Assembly: GCF_019049655.1 (NCBI RefSeq)
Contig: NZ_JAFMOX010000061.1
Location: forward strand, 1 to 64,000
DNA from: Rahnella rivi
GTDB lineage: Bacteria > Pseudomonadota > Gammaproteobacteria > Enterobacterales > Enterobacteriaceae
DNA length: 64,000 bases
Direction of reading: 5' to 3'
Shown: piece after piece, positions 36,554 to 47,121 of the stretch
How positions within the stretch are numbered: position 1 is the stretch's first letter
How the letters are laid out: every line of letters starts with the position of its first letter
The notes under the pieces: generated by a model
The model's database searches: none
What the model saw: only the letters and a program-made list of their open reading frames with translations
Told to the model about the DNA's origin: nothing
Translations under genes and position numbers: made by a program

Positions 36554-36691
36554 TTTGATGTAAGTAATGTTCTTAGCGCTGACGTTCAGTGCCAAAGCAA
36601 AGAGCCACCATGATGACCCACACACGCGGGGCATCGTGACCAAGCCAAAACTATCAAGCTGTAGTGACAGGCTTAGAAACAGGTACGGGCA

Positions 36692-37612
36692 ATGTTAAAG
36701 TTTATTTTACGCCGCTGTCTGGAAGCGATTCCGACGCTATTCATTTTGATCACCATTTCGTTTTTTATGATGCGTCTCGCCCCCGGTAGCCCTTTTACGG
36801 GTGAGCGTAATCTTCCGCCAGAAGTTATGGCCAACATTGAGGCGAAATATCACCTCAATGATCCAATCTATAAGCAGTATTTCAATTATTTAGAACAACT
36901 GGCGAAAGGTGACTTTGGCCCGTCGTTCAAATACAAGGATTACACCGTCAATGATCTGGTCGCGGCTTCTTTCCCGGTTTCGGCGAAATTAGGCCTGGCG
37001 GCATTCATTATGGCGATTGTGTTTGGTGTGACGGCGGGCGTTATTGCTGCGCTGAATCAAAACACCAAGTGGGACTATACGGTGATGGGGGTCGCCATGA
37101 CCGGGGTGGTTATCCCCAGTTTCGTGGTCGCGCCATTACTGGTGCTGATATTTGCCATCACACTGAAATGGCTGCCGGGCGGCGGCTGGAACGGCGGTGG
37201 GGTGAAATACATGATCCTGCCGATGGTCGCCTTGTCACTGGCCTATATCGCCAGTATCGCGCGTATCACCCGTGGTTCGATGATCGAAATTCTGCACTCC
37301 AACTTTATCCGTACAGCCCGCGCCAAAGGCTTGCCGTTGCATCGCATTATTTTGCGCCATGCACTGAAACCTGCGCTGCTGCCGGTGCTGTCCTATATGG
37401 GGCCAGCATTTGTTGGGATCATCACCGGTTCGATGGTTATCGAGAGCATTTTCGGATTGCCGGGCATCGGCCAGTTGTTTGTTAACGGTGCTTTAAACCG
37501 TGACTACTCACTGGTATTGAGCCTGACTATTTTAGTGGGCGCATTGACCATTTTATTCAATGCGATCGTTGACGTGCTGTACGCCGTCATCGACCCGAAA
37601 ATCCGTTATTAA
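36692..37612 (+). CDS. oppB: oligopeptide ABC transporter permease OppB
   Basis: A 306-residue inner-membrane protein matching OppB: N-terminal helix, LAPGSPFTGERNLPPEV, the EAA loop NFIRTARAKGLPLHRIILRHALKPALLPV (about 209-237) and the terminal VIDPKIRY. It forms the channel with OppC. It follows the oppA terminator after 140 bp and leads oppC by 15 bp. Confidence 0.96.
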   Translation: MLKFILRRCLEAIPTLFILITISFFMMRLAPGSPFTGERNLPPEVMANIEAKYHLNDPIYKQYFNYLEQLAKGDFGPSFKYKDYTVNDLVAASFPVSAKLGLAAFIMAIVFGVTAGVIAALNQNTKWDYTVMGVAMTGVVIPSFVVAPLLVLIFAITLKWLPGGGWNGGGVKYMILPMVALSLAYIASIARITRGSMIEILHSNFIRTARAKGLPLHRIILRHALKPALLPVLSYMGPAFVGIITGSMVIESIFGLPGIGQLFVNGALNRDYSLVLSLTILVGALTILFNAIVDVLYAVIDPKIRY

Positions 37613-37627
37613 TGCCGGAGTACGTCA

Positions 37628-38536
37628 ATGATGTTAAGTAAGAAAAACAGCGACGTTGTCGAGAACTTCAGCGAAAAACTGGAAGTTGAAGGCCGCAGCT
37701 TGTGGCAGGACGCACGTCGTCGCTTTATGCATAACCGCGCAGCGGTAACCAGTCTGATCGTTCTGGCCTTTATTGCGCTGTTCGTGGCATTTGCCCCGTT
37801 GCTGTCGCAGTTTGCCTACGATGATACTGACTGGAACATGATGTCAGCCGCGCCTGATATGGCTTCTCACCACTTTTTCGGTACTGACTCATCAGGCCGT
37901 GACTTACTGGTGCGTGTGGCAATCGGCGGGCGAATCTCCCTGATGGTCGGCGTTGCTGCTGCACTGGTGGCGGTGATCCTCGGGACTCTCTACGGGTCTT
38001 TGTCCGGCTACCTGGGCGGCAAAATTGACTCCGCTATGATGCGTTTGCTTGAAATCCTCAACTCCTTCCCGTTCATGTTCTTCGTTATCCTGCTGGTGAC
38101 CTTCTTCGGGCAAAATATCCTGCTGATATTCGTTGCGATCGGTATGGTGTCGTGGCTGGACATGGCGCGTATCGTGCGTGGTCAGACGCTCAGCCTGAAA
38201 CGTAAAGAATTCATCGAAGCGGCGCTGGTCAGTGGTGTGAGTACGCGAAATATCGTATTGCGTCACATTGTTCCTAACGTACTGGGTGTCGTCGTGGTCT
38301 ATGCGTCGCTGCTGGTGCCAAGCATGATCCTGTTCGAATCCTTCCTGAGCTTCTTGGGTCTGGGTACGCAGGAGCCGCTGAGCAGTTGGGGCGCGTTACT
38401 GAGTGACGGTGCCAACTCGATGGAAGTTTCACCTTGGTTACTGCTGTTCCCGGCAGGCTTCCTGGTTGTAACTCTGTTTTGTTTCAATTTTATCGGCGAT
38501 GGCCTGCGTGATGCCCTCGACCCGAAAGATCGTTAA
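37628..38536 (+). CDS. oppC: oligopeptide ABC transporter permease OppC
   Basis: A 302-residue inner-membrane permease, the same length as in E. coli, starting MMLSKKNSDVVENFSEKLEVEGRSLW and ending GDGLRDALDPKDR. The periplasmic FGTDSSGRDLLVRV segment and the EAA loop KEFIEAALVSGVSTRNIVLRHIVPNVLG are present. It pairs with OppB; the ATPases OppD and OppF bind the EAA loops. Confidence 0.96.
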   Translation: MMLSKKNSDVVENFSEKLEVEGRSLWQDARRRFMHNRAAVTSLIVLAFIALFVAFAPLLSQFAYDDTDWNMMSAAPDMASHHFFGTDSSGRDLLVRVAIGGRISLMVGVAAALVAVILGTLYGSLSGYLGGKIDSAMMRLLEILNSFPFMFFVILLVTFFGQNILLIFVAIGMVSWLDMARIVRGQTLSLKRKEFIEAALVSGVSTRNIVLRHIVPNVLGVVVVYASLLVPSMILFESFLSFLGLGTQEPLSSWGALLSDGANSMEVSPWLLLFPAGFLVVTLFCFNFIGDGLRDALDPKDR

Positions 38537-38547
38537 GGAGTGCAATC

Positions 38548-39570
38548 ATGAGCACCATTGAACAAATTCAGGCGAATGCCGCGTCATCGCACGCTGCGAA
38601 CGGGCAGACGCTGCTTGATGTTAAAGACCTGCGCGTCACGTTCGAAACTCCGGACGGTGATGTGACTGCGGTTAACGATCTTAACTTTGATCTGCGCGCT
38701 GGCGAAACCCTGGGGATCGTTGGCGAATCCGGCTCCGGTAAATCTCAGACTGCGTTTGCGCTGATGGGGTTGCTGGCGAGCAACGGTCGCATTGAAGGCT
38801 CGGCAAAATTCAACGGCCGCGAAATTCTCAATCTGCCGCAAAAAGAGCTGAACAAGCTGCGCGCCGAACAGATTTCGATGATTTTTCAGGATCCGATGAC
38901 CTCACTGAACCCTTACATGCGTGTGGGTGAGCAGCTGATGGAAGTGCTGATACTGCACAAAAATCTCAGCAAACGTGAGGCTTTCGAAGAATCTGTGCGC
39001 ATGCTGGACGCGGTGAAAATGCCGGAAGCCCGCAAGCGTATGAAGATGTTCCCGCACGAGTTTTCCGGCGGCATGCGTCAGCGTGTGATGATTGCGATGG
39101 CGCTGTTGTGCCGTCCAAAGCTGCTGATTGCTGACGAACCGACCACCGCCCTCGACGTGACCGTTCAGGCTCAGATCATGACGCTGCTGAATGAGCTGAA
39201 AGCCGAGTTCAATACGGCGATTATCATGATCACCCACGATCTGGGCGTTGTTGCCGGTATCTGTGACAAAGTGCTGGTCATGTACGCGGGGCGAACTATG
39301 GAATATGGTCGCGCCCGCGACGTTTTCTACGAGCCTTGCCACCCGTATTCCATTGGTTTGCTGAATGCCGTTCCGCGTCTTGATGCGGAAGGTGGCGCGA
39401 TGATGACCATTCCGGGTAACCCGCCGAACCTGCTGCGCCTGCCTAAAGGCTGTCCGTTCCAGCCACGTTGTCCGCACTCGATGGATATTTGTGCCACTGC
39501 ACCTCCGCTTGAGCGTTTCGGTGATGGTCGTTTGCGTGCGTGCTACAAGCCGCTGGAGGAACTGGTATGA
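38548..39570 (+). CDS. oppD: oligopeptide ABC transporter ATP-binding protein OppD
   Basis: A 340-residue ATPase: Walker [10 protein letters not shown]-loop FQDPMTSLNP, signature FSGGMRQR, Walker B LLIADEPT, and the C-terminal oligopeptide-type domain CPFQPRCPHSMDIC with cysteines that in this family can hold an iron-sulphur cluster. It drives uptake with OppF. The stop overlaps the oppF start in ATGA. Confidence 0.96.
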   Translation: MSTIEQIQANAASSHAANGQTLLDVKDLRVTFETPDGDVTAVNDLNFDLRAGETLGIVGESGSGKSQTAFALMGLLASNGRIEGSAKFNGREILNLPQKELNKLRAEQISMIFQDPMTSLNPYMRVGEQLMEVLILHKNLSKREAFEESVRMLDAVKMPEARKRMKMFPHEFSGGMRQRVMIAMALLCRPKLLIADEPTTALDVTVQAQIMTLLNELKAEFNTAIIMITHDLGVVAGICDKVLVMYAGRTMEYGRARDVFYEPCHPYSIGLLNAVPRLDAEGGAMMTIPGNPPNLLRLPKGCPFQPRCPHSMDICATAPPLERFGDGRLRACYKPLEELV

Positions 39571-40604
39571 CAGACAATACAATCATGGACAGCGCGGCGA
39601 TGAACACCCATGCGCCGGAGAAAAAAGTCCTGCTCGAAGTGGCCGATCTCAAAGTCCATTTCGACATCAAAGATGGTAAACAGTGGTTCTGGCAGCCTTC
39701 CAAAACCCTGAAAGCGGTCGATGGCGTGACGCTGCGTCTGTATGAAGGGGAAACGCTTGGCGTCGTGGGGGAGTCCGGTTGCGGCAAATCCACCTTTGCC
39801 CGTGCGCTGATCGGCCTGGTGAAAGCGACCGATGGCCGTGTGGCGTGGCTTGGCAAAGACCTGCTGAATATGTCTGATAACGAGTGGCGTAAAACCCGCA
39901 GTGACATTCAGATGATTTTCCAGGATCCGCTGGCGTCGTTGAATCCACGTATGACCATCGGGGAAATTATCGCCGAACCGCTGAAAACCTATAACCCGAA
40001 TATGCCTCGGTTAGAGGTGAAAGAGAAAGTGAAGGCGATGATGCTGAAGGTCGGGCTGTTGCCTAACCTGATCAACCGCTATCCGCATGAATTCTCCGGC
40101 GGTCAGTGTCAGCGTATCGGTATTGCACGCGCACTGATCCTTGAGCCGAAACTGATTATCTGTGACGAACCGGTTTCCGCTCTCGACGTTTCCATCCAGG
40201 CGCAGGTGGTTAACCTGCTGCAACAGTTGCAGCGCGAGATGGGGTTATCCCTGATCTTCATCGCGCACGATCTGGCCGTGGTGAAACATATCTCCGACCG
40301 TGTTCTGGTCATGTATCTGGGCCACGCTGTTGAGCTGGGGACCTATGATGAGGTGTACAACAATCCTCAGCATCCGTACACCCGTGCGCTGATGTCAGCG
40401 GTGCCGGTACCTGATCCGGATAAAGAGCGCAACAAAGTCATTCAGTTGCTGGAAGGGGAATTGCCTTCGCCGATCAACCCGCCGTCAGGCTGCGTTTTCC
40501 GCACACGCTGTCCGATTGCCGGTCCGGAATGTGCGATCACCCGTCCGTTGCTTGAAGGCAGTTTCCGCCATGCGGTTTCCTGCCTGAAAGTCGACCCGCT
40601 CTGA
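39567..40604 (+). CDS. oppF: oligopeptide ABC transporter ATP-binding protein OppF
   Basis: A 345-residue ATPase: Walker A GESGCGKS, signature FSGGQCQR, Walker B LIICDEPV and the C-terminal cysteine segment FRTRCPIAGPEC. The start at 39567 gives the ATGA overlap with oppD; the N-terminus is about 11 residues longer than in E. coli. It completes the OppABCDF importer, which recycles cell-wall peptides and takes up nutrients. A strong terminator follows. Confidence 0.95.
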   Translation: MTDNTIMDSAAMNTHAPEKKVLLEVADLKVHFDIKDGKQWFWQPSKTLKAVDGVTLRLYEGETLGVVGESGCGKSTFARALIGLVKATDGRVAWLGKDLLNMSDNEWRKTRSDIQMIFQDPLASLNPRMTIGEIIAEPLKTYNPNMPRLEVKEKVKAMMLKVGLLPNLINRYPHEFSGGQCQRIGIARALILEPKLIICDEPVSALDVSIQAQVVNLLQQLQREMGLSLIFIAHDLAVVKHISDRVLVMYLGHAVELGTYDEVYNNPQHPYTRALMSAVPVPDPDKERNKVIQLLEGELPSPINPPSGCVFRTRCPIAGPECAITRPLLEGSFRHAVSCLKVDPL

Positions 40605-40632
40605 TAAAACGCTTCAGACGCAAAGCATAAAA

Positions 40633-40658
40633 AAACCTGCCGGTGGCAGGTTTTTTTT
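40633..40658 (+). terminator. opp operon terminator
   Basis: Stem AAACCTGCC/GGCAGGTTT followed by a T tract, 28 bases after the oppF stop. It may also serve convergent yciU. Confidence 0.92.
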
Positions 40659-40674
40659 CATGCAGCTTTTCAGA

Positions 40675-41031
<357 letters not shown>

Positions 41032-41078
41032 TCAAAAAAGCCGGTACTGCGTCTATTACACCACGCCCAATCCGGCAT

Positions 41079-42539
41079 TTACAGCAGCGGACTGAAAAAG
41101 TAGAACAAACGCTCGACGATACGGTGCCAGAAAGGCCGTTTGAGCCAGGCTTCGACATCCAGCAGGTGCGAACGGGCAATATAATCGTCCTGAACACGGC
41201 CAAGATCATCACCAAATCCGGCGTCATCGATCACCAGCGTTATCTCGAAATTCAGCCACAGGCTGCGCATATCCAGATTCACCGTACCCACCAGACTCAG
41301 CTGCCCATCAACAAGAATACTTTTGGTATGCAGCAGACCGTCTTCGAACTGGTAAATTTTGACACCGGCTTCCAGTAATTCTCCGAAGAACGCTTTGCTT
41401 GCCCAATCCACCATCATTGAATCGTTTTTCATTGGCAGAATGATACTGACGTCCACCCCGCGCTGGGCGGCGGTACAAATCGCATGCAGCAGATCATCGC
41501 TTGGCACCAGATACGGTGTGGTCATCACCAGTTGTTCGCGGGCGGAATAGGTCGCGGTCAGCAACGCCTGGTGGATCATATCTTCCGGGAAACCCGGCCC
41601 GGAGGCGATAACCTGAATAGTATGGCCACTTTCCTGCTCGAACGGCATCTGGTTGAGATCCGGTTCGGGCGGCAAAATGCGTTTACCGGTTTCAATCTCC
41701 CAGTCACAGGAGTAGACGATGCCCATGGTGGTGGCGACCGGGCCTTCCATGCGCGCCATCAGATCAACCCACTGGCCGACACCGGCATCCTGTTTGAAGA
41801 AGCGGGGATCGACCATGTTCATGCTGCCGGTATAAGCCACATAGTTATCAATCAGCACTACTTTGCGGTGCTGACGCAAATCCATACGGCGCAGGAACAC
41901 ACGGAAAAGATTAACCTGCAACGCTTCGACCACTTCGATACCGGCATTACGCATCATTGCCGGATACGGGCTGCGGAAGAAGGCCACGCTGCCCGCAGAG
42001 TCCAGCATCAGGCGGCAATGAATACCGCGACGTGACGCCGCCATCAGCGATTCTGCGACCTGATCCACCAGCCCGCCGGGCTGCCAGATATAGAAAACCA
42101 TCTCAATATTGCTGCGTGCCAGTTCGATGTCGCGCATCATCGCCTTGAGGACGTCATCGCTGGTGGTCAGCAGTTGCAGCTGATTCCCTTTGACACCCGC
42201 AATGCCCTGACGACGCTCGCACAGCTGGAATAATGACGCGGCGATTTCGCTGTTTTCGGTCGCGAAAATTCGCTGGCACTCTTTCAAATCGTTCAGCCAG
42301 CGAGCCGTGGAAGGCCACATCGCTTTCGCCCGCTCGGCGCGGCGTTTACCCAGATGCAATTCACCAAACGACAGATAGGCAATAATTCCGACCAGAGGAA
42401 TGATGTAAATGATCAGCAGCCACGCCATGGCAGAAGGCACCGCGCGGCGTTTCATTAAAATGCGTAACGTCACGCCGGCTATCAGTAACCAGTAACCAAA
42501 AACCAGAAATCCGCTGATTACCGTATAAAAAGTTGTCAT
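41079..42539 (-). CDS. clsA: cardiolipin synthase A
   Basis: A 486-residue inner-membrane enzyme joining two phosphatidylglycerols to cardiolipin. Two N-terminal helices (about 5-60) are followed by two phospholipase D motifs: [18 protein letters not shown] and [23 protein letters not shown], each with the HxK and D. Length and order match E. coli ClsA. It precedes yciU. Confidence 0.96.
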   Translation of the reverse strand: MTTFYTVISGFLVFGYWLLIAGVTLRILMKRRAVPSAMAWLLIIYIIPLVGIIAYLSFGELHLGKRRAERAKAMWPSTARWLNDLKECQRIFATENSEIAASLFQLCERRQGIAGVKGNQLQLLTTSDDVLKAMMRDIELARSNIEMVFYIWQPGGLVDQVAESLMAASRRGIHCRLMLDSAGSVAFFRSPYPAMMRNAGIEVVEALQVNLFRVFLRRMDLRQHRKVVLIDNYVAYTGSMNMVDPRFFKQDAGVGQWVDLMARMEGPVATTMGIVYSCDWEIETGKRILPPEPDLNQMPFEQESGHTIQVIASGPGFPEDMIHQALLTATYSAREQLVMTTPYLVPSDDLLHAICTAAQRGVDVSIILPMKNDSMMVDWASKAFFGELLEAGVKIYQFEDGLLHTKSILVDGQLSLVGTVNLDMRSLWLNFEITLVIDDAGFGDDLGRVQDDYIARSHLLDVEAWLKRPFWHRIVERLFYFFSPLL

Positions 42540-42819
42540 AAAGACGAAAAATCCTGTTCGAAAGCCATGGGCATAAGTGTACGTGTTTGGGGAGTTCTTT
42601 TAACCAAATTTTTCCCACCAATCAATCAGCTACCTCTTAAAGCAACCCGGCGATAAGAAAATCATCAGGGTGCTGACTTCAAGGTTAGCTGATTACGGTC
42701 AACAAGGTGAGAAACAAGACTTGGATAACACGATCATCGGCCTATAATGTCCCGGCTAAATTCTTCCGTTCTTATTCTTTCATGATTGAACAGTGACGGC
42801 CACCACGGGACACAGGTGT

Positions 42820-43002
42820 ATGAAACGCAGTAAAAATGAAGTCGGTCGCTGGCGCATGTTACGCCAGACTCAGCGCCGGAGAAGCCGCTGGCTGGAAGGT
42901 CAGTCGAGACGCTATCGTCACATCTACCGTATTCGTCAAATCCACCATCAACAACATCAACGCCTGTCATTGTATGCCGTGAACTACGAATGGGGTTCAT
43001 GA
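42820..43002 (+). CDS. yciY: small basic protein YciY
   Basis: A 60-residue, strongly basic protein starting MKRSKNEVGRWRMLRQ and containing RRRSRWLEGQSRR, matching the start of YciY of E. coli. Its function is unknown; the charge suggests nucleic acid or membrane binding. The stop codon abuts the last codon of the convergent zinc-ribbon gene. A longer upstream extension is possible but less likely. Confidence 0.8.
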   Translation: MKRSKNEVGRWRMLRQTQRRRSRWLEGQSRRYRHIYRIRQIHHQQHQRLSLYAVNYEWGS

Positions 43003-43164
43003 TTAGCGGGATTTAGGCTGAAAAAGCGCGCCACATTTTTTACAGACCAGCGTGGAGTTTTTGCGAACTTTGGTGCTGATTTGTTCAGCAACATAACCGC
43101 ATTCCGGGCAGGTAACCTTCGTGGTTTTACTGGTTAGAAACTTCAGTCCGTCGAAGAATGACAT
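43003..43164 (-). CDS. small zinc-ribbon protein (YnfU-like)
   Basis: A 53-residue protein, MSFFDGLKFLTSKTT then CPECG and CKKCG spaced by about 20 residues, a complete four-cysteine zinc ribbon. Similar small proteins in enterobacteria are grouped as YnfU-like; I am not certain of the family name. It is directly convergent with yciY. Function is unknown. ATG at 43164 is chosen over an upstream one in frame because of the conserved-looking MSFF start. Confidence 0.68.
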   Translation of the reverse strand: MSFFDGLKFLTSKTTKVTCPECGYVAEQISTKVRKNSTLVCKKCGALFQPKSR

Positions 43165-43277
43165 AATGCTTACCTCATGGGCAGGGGTGTACATCCTAAC
43201 ACAGAAGCCATGAAAGCATTGTGACGGGTTTCGGGGTTATTGCGTCACGAAGGTTGCGTTCGTGACGCTCTCCGGCC

Positions 43278-43574
43278 TTAGAAAACGCGTTTGAACGGTT
43301 TTACTGTGACGGATTTATACACGCCAGCCGCGACATACGGATCGGCATCAGCCCAGACCTTTGCCTCTTCCAGCGTTTCAAACTCAATCACTACCAGCGA
43401 GCCGGTCATGCCAGCGGTACCCGGATCTTCGCTGTCAATGGCCGGTGTCGGGCCGGCAATCACTACGCGTCCCTGGTCATGTAATGCTTTCAGACGTTCA
43501 ATGTGTGCAGGGCGGGCCGCTGCGCGTTTTTCCAGTGAATCGGAAACATCTTCAGAATAGATAACGTAAAGCAT
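43278..43574 (-). CDS. yciI: YciI family protein
   Basis: A 98-residue dimeric alpha/beta protein, [24 protein letters not shown] at the start and [26 protein letters not shown] at the end, matching YciI of E. coli in length and sequence. The conserved His and Asp (RPAH; DPY) form a putative active site of the ferredoxin-like YciI family; the reaction is not known. It is divergent from tonB. Confidence 0.94.
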   Translation of the reverse strand: MLYVIYSEDVSDSLEKRAAARPAHIERLKALHDQGRVVIAGPTPAIDSEDPGTAGMTGSLVVIEFETLEEAKVWADADPYVAAGVYKSVTVKPFKRVF

Positions 43575-43729
43575 GAGCCACCTTTAATTTGATTTTAATA
43601 AGCATTCTGTCCGGGTTCAGTGCGCGCAGAGTGATGTGCAGAATTAACATAGCTAAACCTGAAGCCGGATGAAAGTGCTTTGCGCGGGATCAAGGCAGAG
43701 GTTATTTGAGAATAGTTGTCATCTCGGTG

Positions 43730-43757
43730 TTGAATATGATTGCTATTTACATTTAAA
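43730..43757 (+). promoter_or_regulatory. tonB promoter / probable Fur target region
   Basis: TTGAAT (43730-43735) and TTTAAA (43752-43757) are spaced by 16 bp. The overlapping sequence ATTGCTATTTACATTTAAA closely resembles the Fur-repressed promoter of E. coli tonB. The match to the ideal Fur box is imperfect, so repression by Fur is inferred mainly from homology. Confidence 0.45.
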
Positions 43758-43787
43758 CTTGCGGCTTCACGGGGAAAAAGAATCATT

Positions 43788-44519
43788 ATGCCGCTAAAAA
43801 AGTTTAGGTTTATTCGCAAGGTTTCTTTGCCGGTGGCACTTTCCGTCGGCTTACATGCTGCAGTTATTGCCGCTGTGCTTTATGTCACGGTGAGTGACGC
43901 GCTCAAGCTGCCAGTGCAGGAACAGAAAGTCATGAGTGTGACGATGGTCAATCCTGCTGACTTTGCGCCACCACCGCCGCCGCCTCAGGCAGAACCGACA
44001 CCGCCGGAACCTGAACCAGAGCCGGAAGTGGTTCCAGAGCCACCGCCTCCGCCGGAAGCCGTGGTGATCCCGGAGCCCCCAAAACCTAAGCCGAAACCGG
44101 TTAAAAAACCGGTGGTGAAGCCGAAGGTAAAACCCGTTGAGCGTCCGGTAGAAAAGCCGACACAAACGGTTCAGACGGCACCGGTGACCAGCAACCAGCC
44201 CGTGACCAAGCCGGCCAACCAGCCGCCAGCGTCAAGTAATACGCAAAGTTCCAGCGGTCCGCGTCCTCTTGAACGTGGCAAACCGTTCTATCCGGCGCGT
44301 GCTTTAGCGTTACGCATCGATGGCCGTGTCCGTGTTCAGTTTGATGTAGACAGTGACGGTCGCGTGGAGAATGTGCGTATTCTCTCAGCTGAACCTCGCA
44401 ATATGTTTGAACGCGAAGTGAAGCAGGCGATGCGTAAGTGGCGCTATGAACCGAAGGCTGCCAGTAACCTGGTGGTTAATCTGGTATTCAAAGTGGAAGG
44501 TGGTTCGTCCGTCGAGTAA
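43788..44519 (+). CDS. tonB: energy transducer TonB
   Basis: A 243-residue protein: one N-terminal membrane helix (about 12-35, with SVGLHAAVIAAV holding the key Ser and His), a proline-rich periplasmic spacer (PPPPPPQAEPTPPEPEPEPE, then KPKPKP repeats) and the C-terminal TonB domain (about 165-243, YPARALALRIDGRVRVQFDV, WRYEPKA). With ExbB-ExbD it passes proton-motive energy to outer-membrane siderophore and B12 receptors. The window also holds btuR, a B12 gene. Confidence 0.96.
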   Translation: MPLKKFRFIRKVSLPVALSVGLHAAVIAAVLYVTVSDALKLPVQEQKVMSVTMVNPADFAPPPPPPQAEPTPPEPEPEPEVVPEPPPPPEAVVIPEPPKPKPKPVKKPVVKPKVKPVERPVEKPTQTVQTAPVTSNQPVTKPANQPPASSNTQSSSGPRPLERGKPFYPARALALRIDGRVRVQFDVDSDGRVENVRILSAEPRNMFEREVKQAMRKWRYEPKAASNLVVNLVFKVEGGSSVE

Positions 44520-44542
44520 GCCACGCTTTCAGTAGCGCATAA

Positions 44543-44574
44543 AAAAGGTCGCCCTTTAACAGGCGACCTTTTTT
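44543..44574. terminator. bidirectional terminator between tonB and yciA
   Basis: Stem AAAAGGTCGCC/GGCGACCTTTT with 8-base loop and T tracts in both directions. Confidence 0.92.
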
Positions 44575-44599
44575 GTTTCTAAAGCATGACGGCGTTTTA

Positions 44600-45040
44600 T
44601 TAATCCTGCGACACACCGTCAGAATCAACGCTGAAATTACTGCGGCCGTCTGGCAGCTGGCGCGATTTGCCTTCTTCATCCACGGCAACATACGTGAAGA
44701 CCGCTTCAGTGGCTCTGTAACGCTGCCCGATGGGCTCGGAGGAGACTTTCTTAACCCAGACTTCCACATTGATGGTGATGGAGCTGTTGCCGGTGCGGAT
44801 GCAGCGTGCGTAGCAACATACAACATCTCCCACAGCGACAGGTTTGAGGAACGTCATGCCGTCCACTCGCACTGTCACCACACGACCTTTGGCGATCTCC
44901 TTGGCCTGAATCGCACCCCCCATATCCATCTGCGACATTAACCAGCCGCCAAATATATCGCCATTCGCATTGGTATCCGCGGGCATTGCCAGCGTACGCA
45001 GCACCATTTCACCATTAGGTAAGCTATGTTTTTCGTTCAT
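44600..45040 (-). CDS. yciA: acyl-CoA thioesterase YciA
   Basis: A 146-residue hotdog-fold thioesterase: MVLRTLAMPADTNANGDIFGGWLMSQMD (about 12-39) contains the conserved catalytic Asn-Asp region, followed by the RVVTVRVDGMTFLKPV strand. YciA is a broad-range hexameric acyl-CoA thioesterase. ATG at 45040 gives the family N-terminus; a TTG 11 codons upstream also is open. It is last of the yciC-yciB-yciA series, after a probable terminator. Confidence 0.93.
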   Translation of the reverse strand: MNEKHSLPNGEMVLRTLAMPADTNANGDIFGGWLMSQMDMGGAIQAKEIAKGRVVTVRVDGMTFLKPVAVGDVVCCYARCIRTGNSSITINVEVWVKKVSSEPIGQRYRATEAVFTYVAVDEEGKSRQLPDGRSNFSVDSDGVSQD

Positions 45041-45071
45041 AGAGAGTGGCTTCACACAGTTCAATGACTTC

Positions 45072-45099
45072 AAAAATTAAGGCCTTTCAGAGAAAGGCC
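45072..45099 (-). terminator. terminator after yciB
   Basis: Minus strand stem GGCCTTTC/GAAAGGCC with a 3-base loop, followed by TTAATTTTT, between yciB and yciA. Confidence 0.75.
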
Positions 45100-45114
45100 C
45101 AGACAGGAGAACAC

Positions 45115-45654
45115 TTATTTTTTTTCTTCATCCGGCATATGCCGGTAAATATACACCCCGCTCAGCAGGGTAAATACCAGCGTCAGGACCGTCAGGCCGA
45201 ACACTTTAAAGTTAACCCAGATATTTTGCGGTAACCAGAATGCGACGTAAATATTCGCCAGACCGCAGAGCAGGAAAAAGATCGCCCAGCTGACATTCAG
45301 TTTATTCCACACGTGATCGGGTAATGTCAGTTCTTTGCCCAGCATCCGCTGAATCAGCGGTTTTTTCAGCACCAGCTGGCTTATCAGCAGTGCGCCGGAG
45401 AACAGCACGTAAATCACGGTCACTTTCCATTTAATGAATTCATCATTATGGAAAACCAGCGTCAGGGTGCCGAACACGGCAACCATGGCAAAGGTGATTA
45501 ATGTCATTTTTTCAATTTTACGGTACACCACCCAGGTGATGACCAGCGCCAGCGCCGTGGCAGCGATTAACGCGCCTGATGCGACGAAAATGTCGTAAAG
45601 CTTATAAACCACAAAAAAGACAATCAGGGGAAGAAAATCGAGGAGCTGCTTCAT
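45115..45654 (-). CDS. yciB: septation protein A / YciB inner-membrane protein
   Basis: A 179-residue membrane protein with about five helices; [30 protein letters not shown] at the start and [27 protein letters not shown] near the end match YciB/IspZ. It is linked to septum formation and envelope integrity, interacting with elongation and division proteins. Terminators lie on both sides. Confidence 0.94.
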   Translation of the reverse strand: MKQLLDFLPLIVFFVVYKLYDIFVASGALIAATALALVITWVVYRKIEKMTLITFAMVAVFGTLTLVFHNDEFIKWKVTVIYVLFSGALLISQLVLKKPLIQRMLGKELTLPDHVWNKLNVSWAIFFLLCGLANIYVAFWLPQNIWVNFKVFGLTVLTLVFTLLSGVYIYRHMPDEEKK

Positions 45655-45714
45655 ACTTCATTCCATGTTTTATGTATGGGATGACTATACCGGAATCATT
45701 TCGCGGACAAAAGA

Positions 45715-45736
45715 AAAGGGCGCCTGAGCGCCCTTT
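45715..45736 (-). terminator. terminator after yciC
   Basis: Stem AAAGGGCGC/GCGCCCTTT with loop CTGA (plus strand) and T residues on the minus-strand side, 18 bases past the yciC stop. Confidence 0.85.
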
Positions 45737-45753
45737 AAAAAGAGTTGTAAATA

Positions 45754-46506
45754 TTACACGCGTAATTTTGTGTAAAGACGGAACAGATAAATCAGCAATA
45801 AGGCAGAAACCAGATTGCTCAGCGCGCTCAGAATCACCGCGGCAACGTCAGGAGACAGCATCGCCAGGCGGCTCACCACCAGCAACAGCACCATTTTTGC
45901 TGCCAGCCAGAACATGATCGCCGGAACCACTAAGCGCAGGTTCGCGAACGCCAGTTTGCTGCTCACTTTTACGGATTTAAACACGCCGAGTTTTTCATTA
46001 ACGCACAGCACCGGAGACAGGGACGTCGCCACCGCCAGCACAATGCCCGGAACGACGAACAATGTCAGACCCAGTTGTACCAGCAGCGTACAAATCAGCA
46101 TCAGACCGAACAGGCGAGGCATAATCGGTGCCGCAGCGCCAAGTGCCCGCAGCGCGCTGGTCCGCATTCCGCCGGAAACCTGCTGAAGCAGAACTAACAT
46201 TCCGCCAACCAGTAACACATTGCCGATCAGCGCAGAAAAAGTGGCCGCTGCAGAAACCTGAAGCAACACTTTCTGCTGGTCAGGCGACATGCTTTGAACC
46301 AGCTCCTGAATACTCATGCCGGTGTTACTCAGCAAATCGTCGCTGCCTGCACTGAGCACGCTAAGCTGGTCGCTGCCAGGCATGAAAATCTGGTTCAAGA
46401 TGACGGTAATTAATGCGGTCAGCACGCAGAGCAGCAAAATGCTACCCAACTGATTACGCATAAAATTAAAACTGTCACGGTACAACGTACTGGCCGTGAT
46501 AGGCAT
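45754..46506 (-). CDS. yciC: YciC family inner-membrane protein
   Basis: A 250-residue UPF0259 membrane protein with about six helices: [22 protein letters not shown] near the start and [22 protein letters not shown] at the end. Start at 46506 is chosen because family members begin with M-x-ITA-x-x-x-YRD; an in-frame opening upstream has no conserved sequence. The role is unknown. Upstream lies a cysteine-cluster gene on the same strand. Confidence 0.92.
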   Translation of the reverse strand: MPITASTLYRDSFNFMRNQLGSILLLCVLTALITVILNQIFMPGSDQLSVLSAGSDDLLSNTGMSIQELVQSMSPDQQKVLLQVSAAATFSALIGNVLLVGGMLVLLQQVSGGMRTSALRALGAAAPIMPRLFGLMLICTLLVQLGLTLFVVPGIVLAVATSLSPVLCVNEKLGVFKSVKVSSKLAFANLRLVVPAIMFWLAAKMVLLLVVSRLAMLSPDVAAVILSALSNLVSALLLIYLFRLYTKLRV

Positions 46507-46628
46507 GAACGCTCCTTGGCAAAAAGCAAAAAACAATAAGACGGCGATTGTAACCTTTAAATGGTTATCGCCGATAGTTTTGCGCTGACTTCCTGTCATT
46601 TTGCATGATGATTTGCTGCCTGAAGCCA

Positions 46629-46994
46629 TCAGCTAACAAAATCAGGTAACGGTAAATTCACTTCCAGCGGGGGCAGGCCGTAATGCGCACGGGCGCGGTC
46701 ACAGGCGGAGTTACTCACGTCATTCAAACCCGACTGATCGAATTCGCGGCAGGGTGAGGGGCGGTTAAGGTAAATGGAACAGGAAACAGACTGACCCACT
46801 TCACCTTCCAGAGCGATACAGCGCGGTGACTTACTGCCAGTGCCCTGCATACAACTCAAAAAGGGAGTGACTTGCTCTGTCAGCGCCTGCGGAACGCGTC
46901 CGCCAGCCTCTTCAGATTCAGCCCAATAAAAGGATACCCGGAAATACGCACAGCATGCGCCACAGGTCATACAGGGATTGTTCATTTCGCTCAT
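46629..46994 (-). CDS. YkgJ family cysteine cluster protein
   Basis: A 121-residue protein with the CxxCGACC cluster ([14 protein letters not shown], about 9-22) and later cysteines at [20 protein letters not shown], the pattern of the zinc/iron-chelating CxxCxxCC (UPF0153) family. The function is unknown; metal binding is likely. It ends 122 bp upstream of yciC. Confidence 0.88.
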   Translation of the reverse strand: MSEMNNPCMTCGACCAYFRVSFYWAESEEAGGRVPQALTEQVTPFLSCMQGTGSKSPRCIALEGEVGQSVSCSIYLNRPSPCREFDQSGLNDVSNSACDRARAHYGLPPLEVNLPLPDFVS

Positions 46995-47121
46995 TTTGGA
47001 AAGCGGCAGACTCCTTTACTGCACCAAACCAAAATCCACAGAACTGTCCAAACTACGCAGTGCCTTTTTTTTAAGCAACAGATATTCGCTGCATTTGTGA
47101 ACTCAACAAATTCCCTCGTTT

